A stretch of DNA of 64,000 bases from Mercurialis annua (GCF_937616625.2 NC_065576.1:34126628-34190627), one strand, 5' to 3'. Counted from the first letter of the stretch, positions 21,216 through 34,800 are shown. A program made the numbers and translations. Notes: generated from the sequence alone by a model not told the origin.

Positions 21216-23410
21216 AAAAAACCAATAGAGTTGTGTTGTTTTTACAGTTACTCCGATAATAAATTAAAATTACGTGTTTAGTTTTGTCGTCTTCTTATTA
21301 CATTCATTACGATATTTATGATTGATAATTAAAATTATAAAATAAACATTTTAAAATTAATATCAATAAATATTCAATATAAACTTATACTACTTATATT
21401 TATCGTAGATATAGTTTATACTTTTTTTTAAAAAAAATTATCCTTTATTTATTGTAATTTATTATACTTAATATTTTTCCTCATACAAGATATGGTCATA
21501 TATTATCAGTAAGGGATGAGCAAAATATTCGGCCGTACTAAATGAAAGCTCATAATATATCAATCATCTTCAATGTCAAAACGGTAGGATTAATTTACGA
21601 CTCCAATTTCATGACTGAATGAGTCACTAACATAATTTTGTTTGAAAATCTTTGAGCTAAATTTTTATTTATTTAACATTTTCATAAGCTAAGAAAAAAA
21701 ACAAACATTTACGTGAAATTGACTATTTGAGAACTTAATCTTAATCTTTTATGTGAATTTAATGTTGTTATCTTGAAGAAATTTATAAGGTCTATCCACA
21801 TATAATTTAAAATGTAATAATTATAATCTCACTCTTACATTTTTTTTATTTAATTTTATCTTAAAATTTTCTAAATTTTTTCTTATTAATATAAAAATTG
21901 TGAGTATTATTCTTAAATTGATCAAAACGGATGTAAGTAAACTGGGAAATAAGAAATTCAGGGACTGTATTAACCGATTGTTTGATGTTTATACCAAACC
22001 AATGAGATATTTTCTGGTCCACTCTCTTAAAGGATAAAAGATCACATCGAAAACAAACTAAAAGCAATTAATAATAAAAAAACTAAAAACAATTAATGTC
22101 TATTCAAATTTTTTAAACATTACAAAAATATAGGATATTTTAGATAAAGTAGGAAATCGTTTTTTATTTTTTAATATGTGTCTCTTCTTTCAAAATATCA
22201 TAAACTTTGGAATGGCGGAAGGATAAATTATGGGTAGTAAATATTAGACGCATGATTTCATTCCAAAATAGTTTTGAAATCAAAATACCATCACTGCAAG
22301 TTCTTGATTTTTTAGCCATTTATTTTGACGTTACATGCCTTGTAAGTATTTTGTCATTTTATATTAAAAAAATATTTCATTATATAGAAACCATCTTTAC
22401 TAGTTATAAGATTAATTTTTTAAGAATTACCACTGATATATACTAATTTGTTACTATATTAGCTGTTTTCTAATAAGGGGTTACAGCTTAGTGATTATAT
22501 AATAAGAAAAATTTCATAAATTAATAATTTACTGCGTAATGTATATGGAATATTTCTGTTATATGGCAGACTTTTATTCAATTCTATCAAAAAATTGACT
22601 TTACCAAATTTAAAAGATAAACGGAATAGTTGAAAGAAATGATTTAAAAACCGGATCGACTGATTCAACCGGGATCCGACTATCTGTCTAGTCCAATTAG
22701 CCTCTCTGAACTGGAAATCCGATCGAAATGGATTAGACTGGCCCGAACCGTGAAAACCGGAAACTGAAAACCCGATTGAACCGTTTGGTTTTATTAATTG
22801 TAATATCCCGTATGTCTGACGTTGCCAAAGTAGGCAGCGTGTCTAAATTTAAACTGTTAAAACGGCCAAAAAGGAAATTATTGAGAAATAATTAAATAAA
22901 AGAAGACCCGAGTAGGTCGACATTGGAATTTTAATAAGGAAATTTTAATAATAATCTTCCACAATAAAAATGGAACTGGGTGAAAGAGATAAATGTGAGA
23001 AAGTGGTTAAAAGTCCACTTTAGCTCAATTTTTTTTGAAAATAAGCGTTTAGTTCCCGGAAAATAGAAATTAAATAAATAATTGACGGGAATTAGTATTT
23101 ATAAAAATAATATCGATAAATTGATTATCGATAATTATTAAAATAACAATTGGACGAAAAAGTTGGAAAAAGTGCATTTTAGCTCAAAATGGAATTTGAG
23201 CGTTTTTAGCCGAAAATTGCTAAAATAAATTATTGGAGATGGAATTGTGAGGTATTAAGGTGATATTATTTATTTGGAAATAAATAATACAAAGTTTATC
23301 GAGTTCAAATGATTAAGCGATTTATGGACTAAATTGGGCGAAATATAAGTTCGTAACCGAATCGTGAGGAGGTGTCAATATTAGGGATCAAAGGGGAACT
23401 TTGCCATAAA

Positions 23411-23418
23411 TATATAAG
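23411..23418 (+). promoter_or_regulatory. LTR TATA box
   Basis: TATATAAG in the context AAATATATAAGGCC, about 200 bp before the predicted splice donor. The same box is at 32665-32672 and 59830-59837 in the other solo LTRs. Confidence 0.7.
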
Positions 23419-23616
23419 GCCACTTATTTGATTTTAAACTCAGAATTATACACTTATCTCAGCTGAAAACCCTTGACCATCTTCAACCTCAAGAACACCA
23501 TATGCAACACAATCTTACAAGTGCCATAACTTCTTCGTTTTTGGTCTGATTGAGGTGATTCTTGCGGCCACGGAACGAGGGGAACGAGCTCTACACATCT
23601 ATCCCTATCAATTGAG

Positions 23617-24665
23617 GTAAAAATCATCACCTATTAGTTAGGGTTTTCTGCTTTGAGTTCGGGTTTTATTGTATATAATGATGATGATGAATTCAAAGCT
23701 TCCATTAGTGTTTTTGATTAATAATTTGTTGGTTGAAGCTAGGTTTGATGTTTGAATTGGTAAAATATGATAGTTGTGGTTTGTGTGATGTGAGAGTTTA
23801 GTTATGGCTGGACATTTGAGTATGCTTAAGATTTTTGTGATGGGTGGTGGCCAAAGGAGGCCTTGGTGGCTAAAGGATGCGCCACCGTGCCAAAGCACGG
23901 TGGGGCTGCGTTTCAGCAGCCATGGCAGCCCCTCCCTTGTCCAAAACAGGGGAGGTCCTAAGGAAGGTGAAGGGGGGCTGATGCCACCCTTCGTTGGGGG
24001 TTAATCACATTAAAATTTACTTAGAACGCTTAGCGATACGTAACTAGTTTCAAGCGTAACGCAAAAATAGTTTTTGCACGAAAACGTTAGGGAGGTTGAG
24101 ATAGATTTAAGTTGATGGTTATGGCATGAATTAAGGTTAAAATATATGGATTAATATTGAGTACATATCTGTTTTAATCGACCGAAACGTTAAAGAGATT
24201 ACTTGAGAATTTAACGATGTTGCTGGAATTAATGCGCTGCGGAACAGCCATATTTCCAGGGCAATATCTCGATCTATATAGCTCCAAATTAGGTTCCGTT
24301 TGTTGGTACGGAAACTTAAGGATGTCGTCTTTAAATGTATAAGTATAAGTTTCTGCTAATTCGGCCTTTAAATAGCTCAAATAAATCAGAACATTATGTC
24401 GCGCATAGCAGTTCTGAAATTTAGGACAGCCCTAAGTTATTAACTTCGGGGCCAAATTCCGACACCTTCGGGTGATAATCTCGGTCCGAGACCTAAACGA
24501 AAGTTGTAGGCGACGTTCTGAACATTAAGAATGTCAATTTTTTTTAGGAGTCAGACTGTTTTAAGTAAACGGTTTCAATAGCCGAATTTGGCTAGAAACC
24601 TAGTTTTGGATTAATTAATTATAGTTAGAGTGTAATTAATTCGAGTTACTATCGAATTTGTGTAG
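23617..24665 (+). other. Predicted LTR intron, family 2 (1049 bp)
   Basis: Placed by comparison with family 1: the donor is CAATTGAG^GTAAAAATC and the acceptor TTTGTGTAG^ACTTGAAGAGGCGA, which parallels TTTGTCTAG^ACTCGTCTAC. Equivalent positions in the other copies are 32871-33919 and 60036-61083. No spliced copy of this family is present here, so this is inference. Confidence 0.45.
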
Positions 24666-25167
24666 ACTTGAAGAGGCGACTACCAATGGAACCCGGAACT
24701 TACAAAACGCAATATCGCTTAGCTGTTATCGAAGGATATGGATAGCAAGCAGTGAGTATATTTTACTCACTCTTATTATCGTATTAAAAACTATTTTATA
24801 TATACTGTATATATTATTATTACTAAATGCATCGCATAAATTGTATAGTTTGATTTGATTGAATTGTTCTTGTTGGATTGGATAATACTTGAATTGTTGT
24901 TTGTGGATTGATTTGTTGATATATGGATTGCATTACTTTGTTTATGACTTGTCGATTATTTGCCAATGTGAATTTGTATATGATCCAAAGAAACGAGCTA
25001 CCTATTGGGCGTCAATAGGCCGTGTGATCACCGGTGTTTATGAAAGTCTAGATATTCGTACATAGATACGTTTGATATGAGCTCATTAAATATTGATCAT
25101 ATTTATAATTATGAAATGGAATATGTTTGGGTATCGGAAAGGAGGATTATAATTGTGGCAGATACGA

Positions 25168-25332
25168 GTAACTCGGTCGAACTATCTCGGGACCCGTATC
25201 TGGTGGGTAACTCGGTCGAACTATCTCGGGACCCACAACTTGGGATTAAGTAGTGACATGATGTAACTCGGTTGAACTATCTCGGGACTATGCCACGTGG
25301 TAGCGGGTAACTCGGTCGAACTATCTCGGGAT
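25168..25332 (+). repeat. Four LTR direct repeats, GTAACTCGGTCGA...CTCGGGA
   Basis: Four spaced ~26-bp blocks occur, the third with GGTTGA in place of GGTCGA. They sit in the same relative place as the three related blocks of LTR family 1. Confidence 0.85.
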
Positions 25333-27022
25333 CCGGCCACTCGAACGATATGATTCAAATATAATACGAATTAGGAGAGGTTAAGGAGTTTAAGATTAAG
25401 GTTTCGATCGGATCAAATACTTGTATTTAGTGAATTGTTTGCAATTGTTGTGATTGTATATGTTGGAATTGTGTAAAATGTGATTGTATAATATTTTAAA
25501 AATGTTTTTTTTAAAAAAATGCGATGCTTATTTTGATAATATGGTAAGTAAAATATACCTCACTCAGCTTAATAGCTGACCCCCCAATAGTGTGTTTTTC
25601 AGGTACCTAGATTCTGAACTTGGCTAGAAGTTCGTCTTTAACCGGAAGTTCCTTTGTCTATGTATAGCCCCGACTTCCGTAGATGCTGCAGTAGTGTGAT
25701 GTCTGACCAGTGTAGCAGTGAAATTTTATATGGTTTATAGTTGCTGTCAGTTTGTATATATTTGTTTGGCCACGATAGTTATGCTTTGTACCACGGAGGT
25801 AGATTCCCGTGATGTAACTTTGACACTAGTAGTATATGCCAGGTTAGTACGTACAAGGTACGGAAACGATAGACCCGAGCAAGTTGTAATGTTTTACCAG
25901 TGCAAATAAATGTGTCTTTGTTAAATGCTTCCGTTTGTAAGGTCCTTATATGATTAATGTTTGCGAAAAAGTTTTAGTGAATTTCAGGCTTGTTACGGGT
26001 TTCGGAACTACAATTCCCATTCCCTAGCGTCGGTCGCGGCCCTCGATTTTGGGTCGTGACATTAATATTCTTATATTTCAAACAATTGCTCATATTTTTT
26101 CCACTTCCTTTCTATATTTACTATGTTTGCTTGCTCTCAAAACAATTACGATTGACTTGCTATAATTTATTCCCCTTTTATAAATAAGAGTAAATTAGAA
26201 GCTATTTTAAAATATATATGGAAGACAATAGTTAAAATCAAGCAAATATAATATGTTGACATCTATAAAATAGCTAGGTTGATCACCTTCTAAAATAAAT
26301 TTTAAATTAATGGTTATTTTCAAAATGAATAAAGAAAGAAAACAATTCAACTAAATGTTTTCAAGTAATGCAATATGTTGTCCTATATACTAAAACTGTT
26401 ATTTTACATTTTTTTTATTATTTCTTTATAATAACATTCCCAGCTAATTGTTTCCTTTTTTTTTATTCTGAAACCTCCAATTAACATGATAAGGTCATCT
26501 AAATCAAAATGACTAATTATATTTTTTTGTTTACTAAAATTGACATCTTAGTTTAATTATTTTTGCTACTTTAAATAATGGGAGAAGAATAACCATTTTA
26601 TACATGTGAAAAAAAAATTAATATATTTTAATAGAAAGTATTAATCTATATTGTTTTTTTGTTTTCATTCTAAATTTTACAAAATCGGTTCAACTGGCAG
26701 TTAAATCGGTTGAACTGGTTGAACTGCGAACCGGTGGCCATACCGGTTCGGTTTTTAAAACACTGGTTGAAAGATATCATATTTATTGATACTATTTCAA
26801 TAGAATAATTTTTAATATAATTAGACCAATACTTTGTGATTAAGGTAAATATTTAATAGTAATAATTATTTTTACTAAATAAGAATATCGGAAATCATTT
26901 CATTCTATAAATATATTTGATCATTCAAAAGATTTACATTAATACCTTAAATTCAAATATTCTACATTAATTTTCATAAGTTCAAAAAATTTCAATTCAT
27001 GCTCATAAAAATATAATCACAC

Positions 27023-27030
27023 TATATAAA
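27023..27030 (+). promoter_or_regulatory. TATA box, gene copy 6
   Basis: TATATAAA 110 bp before the ATG. Confidence 0.85.
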
Positions 27031-27132
27031 TACCACACACACATCTCCTTTTGTTATAAGAAAATTACAGACCAAAATATTATTCAACCATACAATTAGT
27101 TCCATTATATTAAAGATAAGATCTCATCAATT

Positions 27133-27476
27133 ATGGCTTCATTTGCTCATATTTTCCTTATGTTCCTCATTTTTTCAGGTATATATTTTTATATTAATTC
27201 ATTTTATTTTTAATATACATAAAGCTTGGAATTAAATAAAAAGAACTATAAATTATAATAAATAGAGAAATAATTTTTTTGGTTATTTATCTTGCAGCTG
27301 CATCAATAGTTCCTCAAGTTCAGGCTCAACAATGCCCTCACGAGTTATATCCAACAGGATGTGTTATTGAACAATGTTGGAGCGACTGCGATAAGTGGGT
27401 TAAAGGAGCAAGAGGGTTTTGCAAAGGAAACGGACCCGGACAATCTGCACCATTTTCTTGTGAATGCTCTTGTTAA
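27133..27476 (+). CDS. Defensin-like secreted peptide, copy 6 (consensus)
   Basis: Exons are 27133-27178 and 27298-27476. Ser65 is encoded by TCT instead of TCA, a silent mark shared only with copies 8 and 16, each of which directly follows a solo LTR. The protein is the consensus. Confidence 0.93.
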
Positions 27477-28898
27477 AAAAACCAATAGAGTTGTGTTGTT
27501 TTTACAGTTACTCGGATAATAAATTAAAATTGCGTGTTTAGTTTTGTCGTCTTCTTATTACATTCATTACGATATTTATGATTGATAATTAAAATTATAA
27601 AATAAACATTTTAAAATTAATATCAATAAATATTCAATATAAACTTATACTACTTATATTTATCGTAGATATAGTTTATACTTTTTTTTAAAAAAAAATT
27701 ATCCTTTATATATTGTAATTTATTATACTTAATATTTTTCCTCATACAAGATATGGTCATATATTATCAGTAAGGGATGAGCAAAATATTCGGCCGTACT
27801 AAATGAAAGCTCATAATATATCAATCATCTTCAATGTCAAGACGGTAGGATTAATTTACGACTCCAATTTCATGACTGAATGAGTCACTAACATAATTTT
27901 GTTTGAAAATCTTTGAGCTAAATTTTTATTTATTTAACATTTTCATAAGCTAAGAAAAAAACAAACATTTACGTGAAATTGACTATTTGAGAACTTAATC
28001 TTAATCTTTTATGTGAAATTAATGTTGTTATCTTGAAGAAATTTATAAGGTCTATCCACATATAATTTAAAATGTAATAATTATAATCTCACTCTTACAT
28101 TTTTTTATTTAATTTTATCTTAAAATTTTCTAAAATTTTTCTTATTAATATAAAATTTGTGAGTATTATTCTTAAATTGATCAAAACGGATGTAAGTAAA
28201 CTCGCAAATAAGAAATTCAGGGACTGTATTAACCGATTGTTTGATGTTTATACCAAACCAATGAGATATTTTCTGGTCCACTCTCTTAAAGGATAAAAGA
28301 TCACATCGAAAACAAACTAAAAGCAATTAATAATAAAAAAACTAAAAACAATTAATGTCTATTCAAATTTTTTAGACATTACAAAAATATAGGATATTTT
28401 ATATAAAGTAGGAAATCGTTTTTTATTTTTTAATATGTGCCTCTTCTTTCAAAATATCATAAACTTTGGAATGGCGGAAGGATAAATTATGGGTAGTAAA
28501 TATTAGACGCATGATTTCATTCCAAAATAGTTTTGAAATCAAAATACCATCACTGCAAGTTCTTGATTTTTTAGCCATTTATTTTGACGTTACATGCCTT
28601 GTAAGTATTTTGTCATTTTATATTAAAAAAACATTTCATTATATAGAAACCATCTTTACTAGTTATAAGATTAATTTTTTAAGAATTACCACTGATATAT
28701 ACTAATTTGTTACTATATTAGCTGTTTTCTAATAAGGGGTTACAGCTTAGTGATTATATAATAAGAAATATTTCATAAATAATAATTTACTGCGTAATGT
28801 ATATGGAATTTTTCTGTTATATGGCAGACTTTTATTCAATTCTATCAAAAAAAAAATTGACTTTACCAAATTTAAAAGATAAACGGAATAGTTGAAAG

Positions 28899-29760
28899 AA
28901 ATGATTTAAAAACCGGATCGACTGATTCAACCGGGATCTGACTATCTGTCTAGTCCAATCAGCCTCTCTGAACTGGAAATCCGATCGAAATGGATTAGAC
29001 TGGCCCGAACCGTGAAAACCGGAAACTGAAAACCCGATTGAACCGTTTGGTTTTATTAATATTCTTATATTTCAAACAATTGCTCATATTTTTTCCACTT
29101 CCTTTCTATATTTACTATGTTTGCTTGCTCTCAAAACAATTACGATTGACTTGCTATAATTTATTCCCCTTTTATAAATAAGAGTAAATTAAAAGCTATT
29201 TTAAAATATATATGGAAGACAATAGTTAAAATCAAGCAAATATAATATGTTGACATCTATAAAATAGCTAGGTTGATCACCTTCTAAAATAAATTTTAAA
29301 TTAATGGTTATTTCCAAAATGAATAAAGAAAGAAAACAATTCAACTAAATGTTTTCAAGTAATGCAATATGTTGTCATATATACTAAAACTGTTATTTTA
29401 CATTTTTTTTATTATTTCTTTATAATAACATTCCCAGCTAATTGTTTCCTTTTTTTTTATTCTGAAACCTCCAATTAACATGATAAGGTCATTTAAATCA
29501 AAATGGCTAATTATATTTTTTTGTTTACTAAAATTGACATCTTAGTTTAATTATTTTTGCTACTTTAAATAATGGGAGAAGAATAACCATTTTATACATG
29601 TGAAAAAAAAAATTAATATATTTTAATAGAAAGTATTAATCTATATTGTTTTTTTGTTTTCATTCTAAATTTTACAAAATCGGTTCAACTGGCAGTTAAA
29701 TCGGTTGAACTGGTTGAACTGCGAACCGGTGGCCATACCGGTTCGGTTTTTAAAACACTG
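28899..29760. mobile_element. hAT-like non-autonomous element, unit 6 (862 bp)
   Basis: Flanked by GTTGAAAG at 28891-28898 and 29761-29768, with complete imperfect terminal repeats. Confidence 0.85.
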
Positions 29761-30016
29761 GTTGAAAGATATCATATTTATTGATACTATTTCAATAGAA
29801 TAATTTTTAATATAATTAGACCAATACTTTGTGATTAAGGTAAATATTTAATAGTAATAATTATTTTTACTAAATAAGAATATCGGAAATCATTTCATTC
29901 TATAAATATATTGATCATTCAAAAGATTTACATTAATACCTTAAATTCAAATATTCTACATTAATTTTCATAAGTTCAAAAAATTTCAATTCATGCTCAT
30001 AAAAATATAATCACAC

Positions 30017-30024
30017 TATATAAA
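30017..30024 (+). promoter_or_regulatory. TATA box, gene copy 7
   Basis: TATATAAA 110 bp before the ATG. Confidence 0.85.
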
Positions 30025-30126
30025 TACCACACACACATCTCCTTTTGTTATAAGAAAATTACAGACCAAAATATTATTCAACCATACAATTAGTTCCATT
30101 ATATTAAAGATAAGATCTCATCAATT

Positions 30127-30470
30127 ATGGCTTCATTTGCTCATATTTTCCTTATGTTCCTCATTTTTTCAGGTATATATTTTTATATTAATTCATTTTA
30201 TTTTTAATATACATAAAGCTTGGAATTAAATAAAAAGAACTATAAATTATAATAAATAGAGAAATAATTTTTTTGGTTATTTATCTTGCAGCTGCATCAA
30301 TAGTTCCTCAAGTTCAGGCTCAACAATGCCCTCACGAGTTATATCCAACAGGATGTGTTATTGAACAATGTTGGAGCGACTGCGATAAGTGGGTTAAAGG
30401 AGCAAGAGGGTTTTGCAAAGGAAACGGACCCGGACAATCAGCACCATTTTCTTGTGAATGCTCTTGTTAA
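30127..30470 (+). CDS. Defensin-like secreted peptide, copy 7 (consensus)
   Basis: Exons are 30127-30172 and 30292-30470. It is identical to copy 5 through both exons and into the 3' flank, as expected from the 9.25-kb duplication. The protein is the consensus 74-aa precursor. Confidence 0.93.
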
Positions 30471-31891
30471 AAAAAACCAATAGAGTTGTGTTGTTTTTAC
30501 AGTTACTCCGATAATAAATTAAAATTACGTGTTTAGTTTTGTCGTCTTCTTATTACATTCATTACGATATTTATGATTGATAATTAAAATTATAAAATAA
30601 ACATTTTAAAATTAATATCAATAAATATTCAATATAAACTTATACTACTTATATTTATCGTAGATATAGTTTATACTTTTTTTTAAAAAAAATTATCCTT
30701 TATTTATTGTAATTTATTATACTTAATATTTTTCCTCATACAAGATATGGTCATATATTATCAGTAAGGGATGAGCAAAATATTCGGCCGTACTAAATGA
30801 AAGCTCATAATATATCAATCATCTTCAATGTCAAAACGGTAGGATTAATTTACGACTCCAATTTCATGACTGAATGAGTCACTAACATAATTTTGTTTGA
30901 AAATCTTTGAGCTAAATTTTTATTTATTTAACATTTTCATAAGCTAAGAAAAAAAACAAACATTTACGTGAAATTGACTATTTGAGAACTTAATCTTAAT
31001 CTTTTATGTGAATTTAATGTTGTTATCTTGAAGAAATTTATAAGGTCTATCCACATATAATTTAAAATGTAATAATTATAATCTCACTCTTACATTTTTT
31101 TTATTTAATTTTATCTTAAAATTTTCTAAATTTTTTCTTATTAATATAAAAATTGTGAGTATTATTCTTAAATTGATCAAAACGGATGTAAGTAAACTGG
31201 GAAATAAGAAATTCAGGGACTGTATTAACCGATTGTTTGATGTTTATACCAAACCAATGAGATATTTTCTGGTCCACTCTCTTAAAGGATAAAAGATCAC
31301 ATCGAAAACAAACTAAAAGCAATTAATAATAAAAAAACTAAAAACAATTAATGTCTATTCAAATTTTTTAAACATTACAAAAATATAGGATATTTTAGAT
31401 AAAGTAGGAAATCGTTTTTTATTTTTTAATATGTGTCTCTTCTTTCAAAATATCATAAACTTTGGAATGGCGGAAGGATAAATTATGGGTAGTAAATATT
31501 AGACGCATGATTTCATTCCAAAATAGTTTTGAAATCAAAATACCATCACTGCAAGTTCTTGATTTTTTAGCCATTTATTTTGACGTTACATGCCTTGTAA
31601 GTATTTTGTCATTTTATATTAAAAAAATATTTCATTATATAGAAACCATCTTTACTAGTTATAAGATTAATTTTTTAAGAATTACCACTGATATATACTA
31701 ATTTGTTACTATATTAGCTGTTTTCTAATAAGGGGTTACAGCTTAGTGATTATATAATAAGAAAAATTTCATAAATTAATAATTTACTGCGTAATGTATA
31801 TGGAATATTTCTGTTATATGGCAGACTTTTATTCAATTCTATCAAAAAATTGACTTTACCAAATTTAAAAGATAAACGGAATAGTTGAAAG

Positions 31892-34800
31892 AAATGATTT
31901 AAAAACCGGATCGACTGATTCAACCGGGATCCGACTATCTGTCTAGTCCAATTAGCCTCTCTGAACTGGAAATCCGATCGAAATGGATTAGACTGGCCCG
32001 AACCGTGAAAACCGGAAACTGAAAACCCGATTGAACCGTTTGGTTTTATTAATTGTAATATCCCGTATGTCTGACGTTGCAAAGTAGGCAGCGTGTCTAA
32101 ATTTAAACTGTTAAAACGGCCAAAAAGGAAATTATTGAGAAATAATTAAATAAAAGAAGACCCGAGTAGGTCGACATTGGAATTTTAATAAGGAAATTTT
32201 AATAATAATCTTCCACAATAAAAATGGAACTGGGTGAAAGAGATAAATGTGAGAAAGTGGTTAAAAGTCCACTTTAGCTCAATTTTTTTTGAAAATAAGC
32301 GTTTAGTTCCCGGAAAATAGAAATTAAATAAATAATTGACGGGAATTAGTATTTATAAAAATAATATCGATAAATTGATTATCGATAATTATTAAAATAA
32401 CAATTGGACGAAAAAGTTGGAAAAAGTGCATTTTAGCTCAAAATGGAATTTGAGCGTTTTTAGCCGAAAATTGCTAAAATAAATTATTGGAGATGGAATT
32501 GTGAGGTATTAAGGTGATATTATTTATTTGGAAATAAATAATACAAAGTTTATCGAGTTCAAATGATTAAGCGATTTATGGACTAAATTGGGCGAAATAT
32601 AAGTTCGTAACCGAATCGTGAGGAGGTGTCAATATTAGGGATCAAAGGGGAACTTTGCCATAAATATATAAGGCCACTTATTTGATTTTAAACTCAGAAT
32701 TATACACTTATCTCAGCTGAAAACCCTTGACCATCTTCAACCTCAAGAACACCATATGCAACACAATCTTACAAGTGCCATAACTTCTTCGTTTTTGGTC
32801 TGATTGAGGTGATTCTTGCGGCCACGGAACGAGGGGAACGAGCTCTACACATCTATCCCTATCAATTGAGGTAAAAATCATCACCTATTAGTTAGGGTTT
32901 TCTGCTTTGAGTTCGGGTTTTATTGTATATAATGATGATGATGAATTCAAAGCTTCCATTAGTGTTTTTGATTAATAATTTGTTGGTTGAAGCTAGGTTT
33001 GATGTTTGAATTGGTAAAATATGATAGTTGTGGTTTGTGTGATGTGAGAGTTTAGTTATGGCTGGACATTTGAGTATGCTTAAGATTTTTGTGATGGGTG
33101 GTGGCCAAAGGAGGCCTTGGTGGCTAAAGGATGCGCCACCGTGCCAAAGCACGGTGGGGCTGCGTTTCAGCAGCCATGGCAGCCCCTCCCTTGTCCAAAA
33201 CAGGGGAGGTCCTAAGGAAGGTGAAGGGGGGCTGATGCCACCCTTCGTTGGGGGTTAATCACATTAAAATTTACTTAGAACGCTTAGCGATACGTAACTA
33301 GTTTCAAGCGTAACGCAAAAATAGTTTTTGCACGAAAACGTTAGGGAGGTTGAGATAGATTTAAGTTGATGGTTATGGCATGAATTAAGGTTAAAATATA
33401 TGGATTAATATTGAGTACATATCTGTTTTAATCGACCGAAACGTTAAAGAGATTACTTGAGAATTTAACGATGTTGCTGGAATTAATGCGCTGCGGAACA
33501 GCCATATTTCCAGGGCAATATCTCGATCTATATAGCTCCAAATTAGGTTCCGTTTGTTGGTACGGAAACTTAAGGATGTCGTCTTTAAATGTATAAGTAT
33601 AAGTTTCTGCTAATTCGGCCTTTAAATAGCTCAAATAAATCAGAACATTATGTCGCGCATAGCAGTTCTGAAATTTAGGACAGCCCTAAGTTATTAACTT
33701 CGGGGCCAAATTCCGACACCTTCGGGTGATAATCTCGGTCCGAGACCTAAACGAAAGTTGTAGGCGACGTTCTGAACATTAAGAATGTCAATTTTTTTTA
33801 GGAGTCAGACTGTTTTAAGTAAACGGTTTCAATAGCCGAATTTGGCTAGAAACCTAGTTTTGGATTAATTAATTATAGTTAGAGTGTAATTAATTCGAGT
33901 TACTATCGAATTTGTGTAGACTTGAAGAGGCGACTACCAATGGAACCCGGAACTTACAAAACGCAATATCGCTTAGCTGTTATCGAAGGATATGGATAGC
34001 AAGCAGTGAGTATATTTTACTCACTCTTATTATCGTATTAAAAACTATTTTATATATACTGTATATATTATTATTACTAAATGCATCGCATAAATTGTAT
34101 AGTTTGATTTGATTGAATTGTTCTTGTTGGATTGGATAATACTTGAATTGTTGTTTGTGGATTGATTTGTTGATATATGGATTGCATTACTTTGTTTATG
34201 ACTTGTCGATTATTTGCCAATGTGAATTTGTATATGATCCAAAGAAACGAGCTACCTATTGGGCGTCAATAGGCCGTGTGATCACCGGTGTTTATGAAAG
34301 TCTAGATATTCGTACATAGATACGTTTGATATGAGCTCATTAAATATTGATCATATTTATAATTATGAAATGGAATATGTTTGGGTATCGGAAAGGAGGA
34401 TTATAATTGTGGCAGATACGAGTAACTCGGTCGAACTATCTCGGGACCCGTATCTGGTGGGTAACTCGGTCGAACTATCTCGGGACCCACAACTTGGGAT
34501 TAAGTAGTGACATGATGTAACTCGGTTGAACTATCTCGGGACTATGCCACGTGGTAGCGGGTAACTCGGTCGAACTATCTCGGGATCCGGCCACTCGAAC
34601 GATATGATTCAAATATAATACGAATTAGGAGAGGTTAAGGAGTTTAAGATTAAGGTTTCGATCGGATCAAATACTTGTATTTAGTGAATTGTTTGCAATT
34701 GTTGTGATTGTATATGTTGGAATTGTGTAAAATGTGATTGTATAATATTTTAAAAATGTTTTTTTAAAAAAAATGCGATGCTTATTTTGATAATATGGTA

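Larger units (their letters stand above)
22799..26061 (+). mobile_element. Solo LTR of a Ty3/gypsy element, family 2 (3263 bp)
   Basis: It starts TGTAATATCCCG and ends GGGTCGTGACA, with the 5-bp duplication TTAAT at 22794-22798 and 26062-26066. There is no second LTR, PPT or pol, so it is solo. The termini, the GTAACTCGGT repeats and the AGCAAGCAGTGAGT segment resemble family 1, so the two families are related. A strong TATA box is at 23411-23418. Short open frames inside (for example 23804-24004 and 24658-24858) have no recognisable domain and change meaning with one-base indels between copies; I do not call them genes. Confidence 0.93.
20506..26765 (+). repeat. Array unit 5 with solo LTR (6260 bp)
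   Basis: Gene copy 5, spacer (about 21285-22628, no gene seen), and a hAT element split by a solo LTR. With unit 6 it forms the first block of a 9.25-kb higher-order repeat. Shared marks with unit 7 include ACTCCGATAAT, AAATTACGTG and TCAAAACGGTAGG. Confidence 0.93.
22637..26765. mobile_element. hAT-like element interrupted by a solo LTR, unit 5
   Basis: The outer flanks are GTTGAAAG at 22629-22636 and 26766-26773. The LTR entered about 160 bp from the left end. Removing 22799-26061 and one TTAAT leaves an ordinary ~861-bp element. Confidence 0.85.
26766..29760 (+). repeat. Array unit 6 (2995 bp)
   Basis: Partner of unit 8 at an offset of 9254 bp. It carries TTACTCGGATAAT after the gene and AAGGTCATTTAAATC in the hAT part. 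The spacer from about 27545 to 28890 holds no supported gene. Confidence 0.93.

Noticed and set aside
23638..24004. Frames of 66-86 aa inside the solo LTRs
   Set aside because: They lie on both strands of the same GC-rich hairpin patch, have no domain, and fall inside a predicted intron.
25168..25332. CRISPR-like spaced direct repeats
   Set aside because: Spacers are short, irregular and related to each other, and the tract lies inside a plant LTR.
31750..32082. A 110-aa minus-strand frame crossing hAT and LTR sequence
   Set aside because: It exists only in one of three copies because of a one-base deletion, and joins unrelated sequences at an insertion point.
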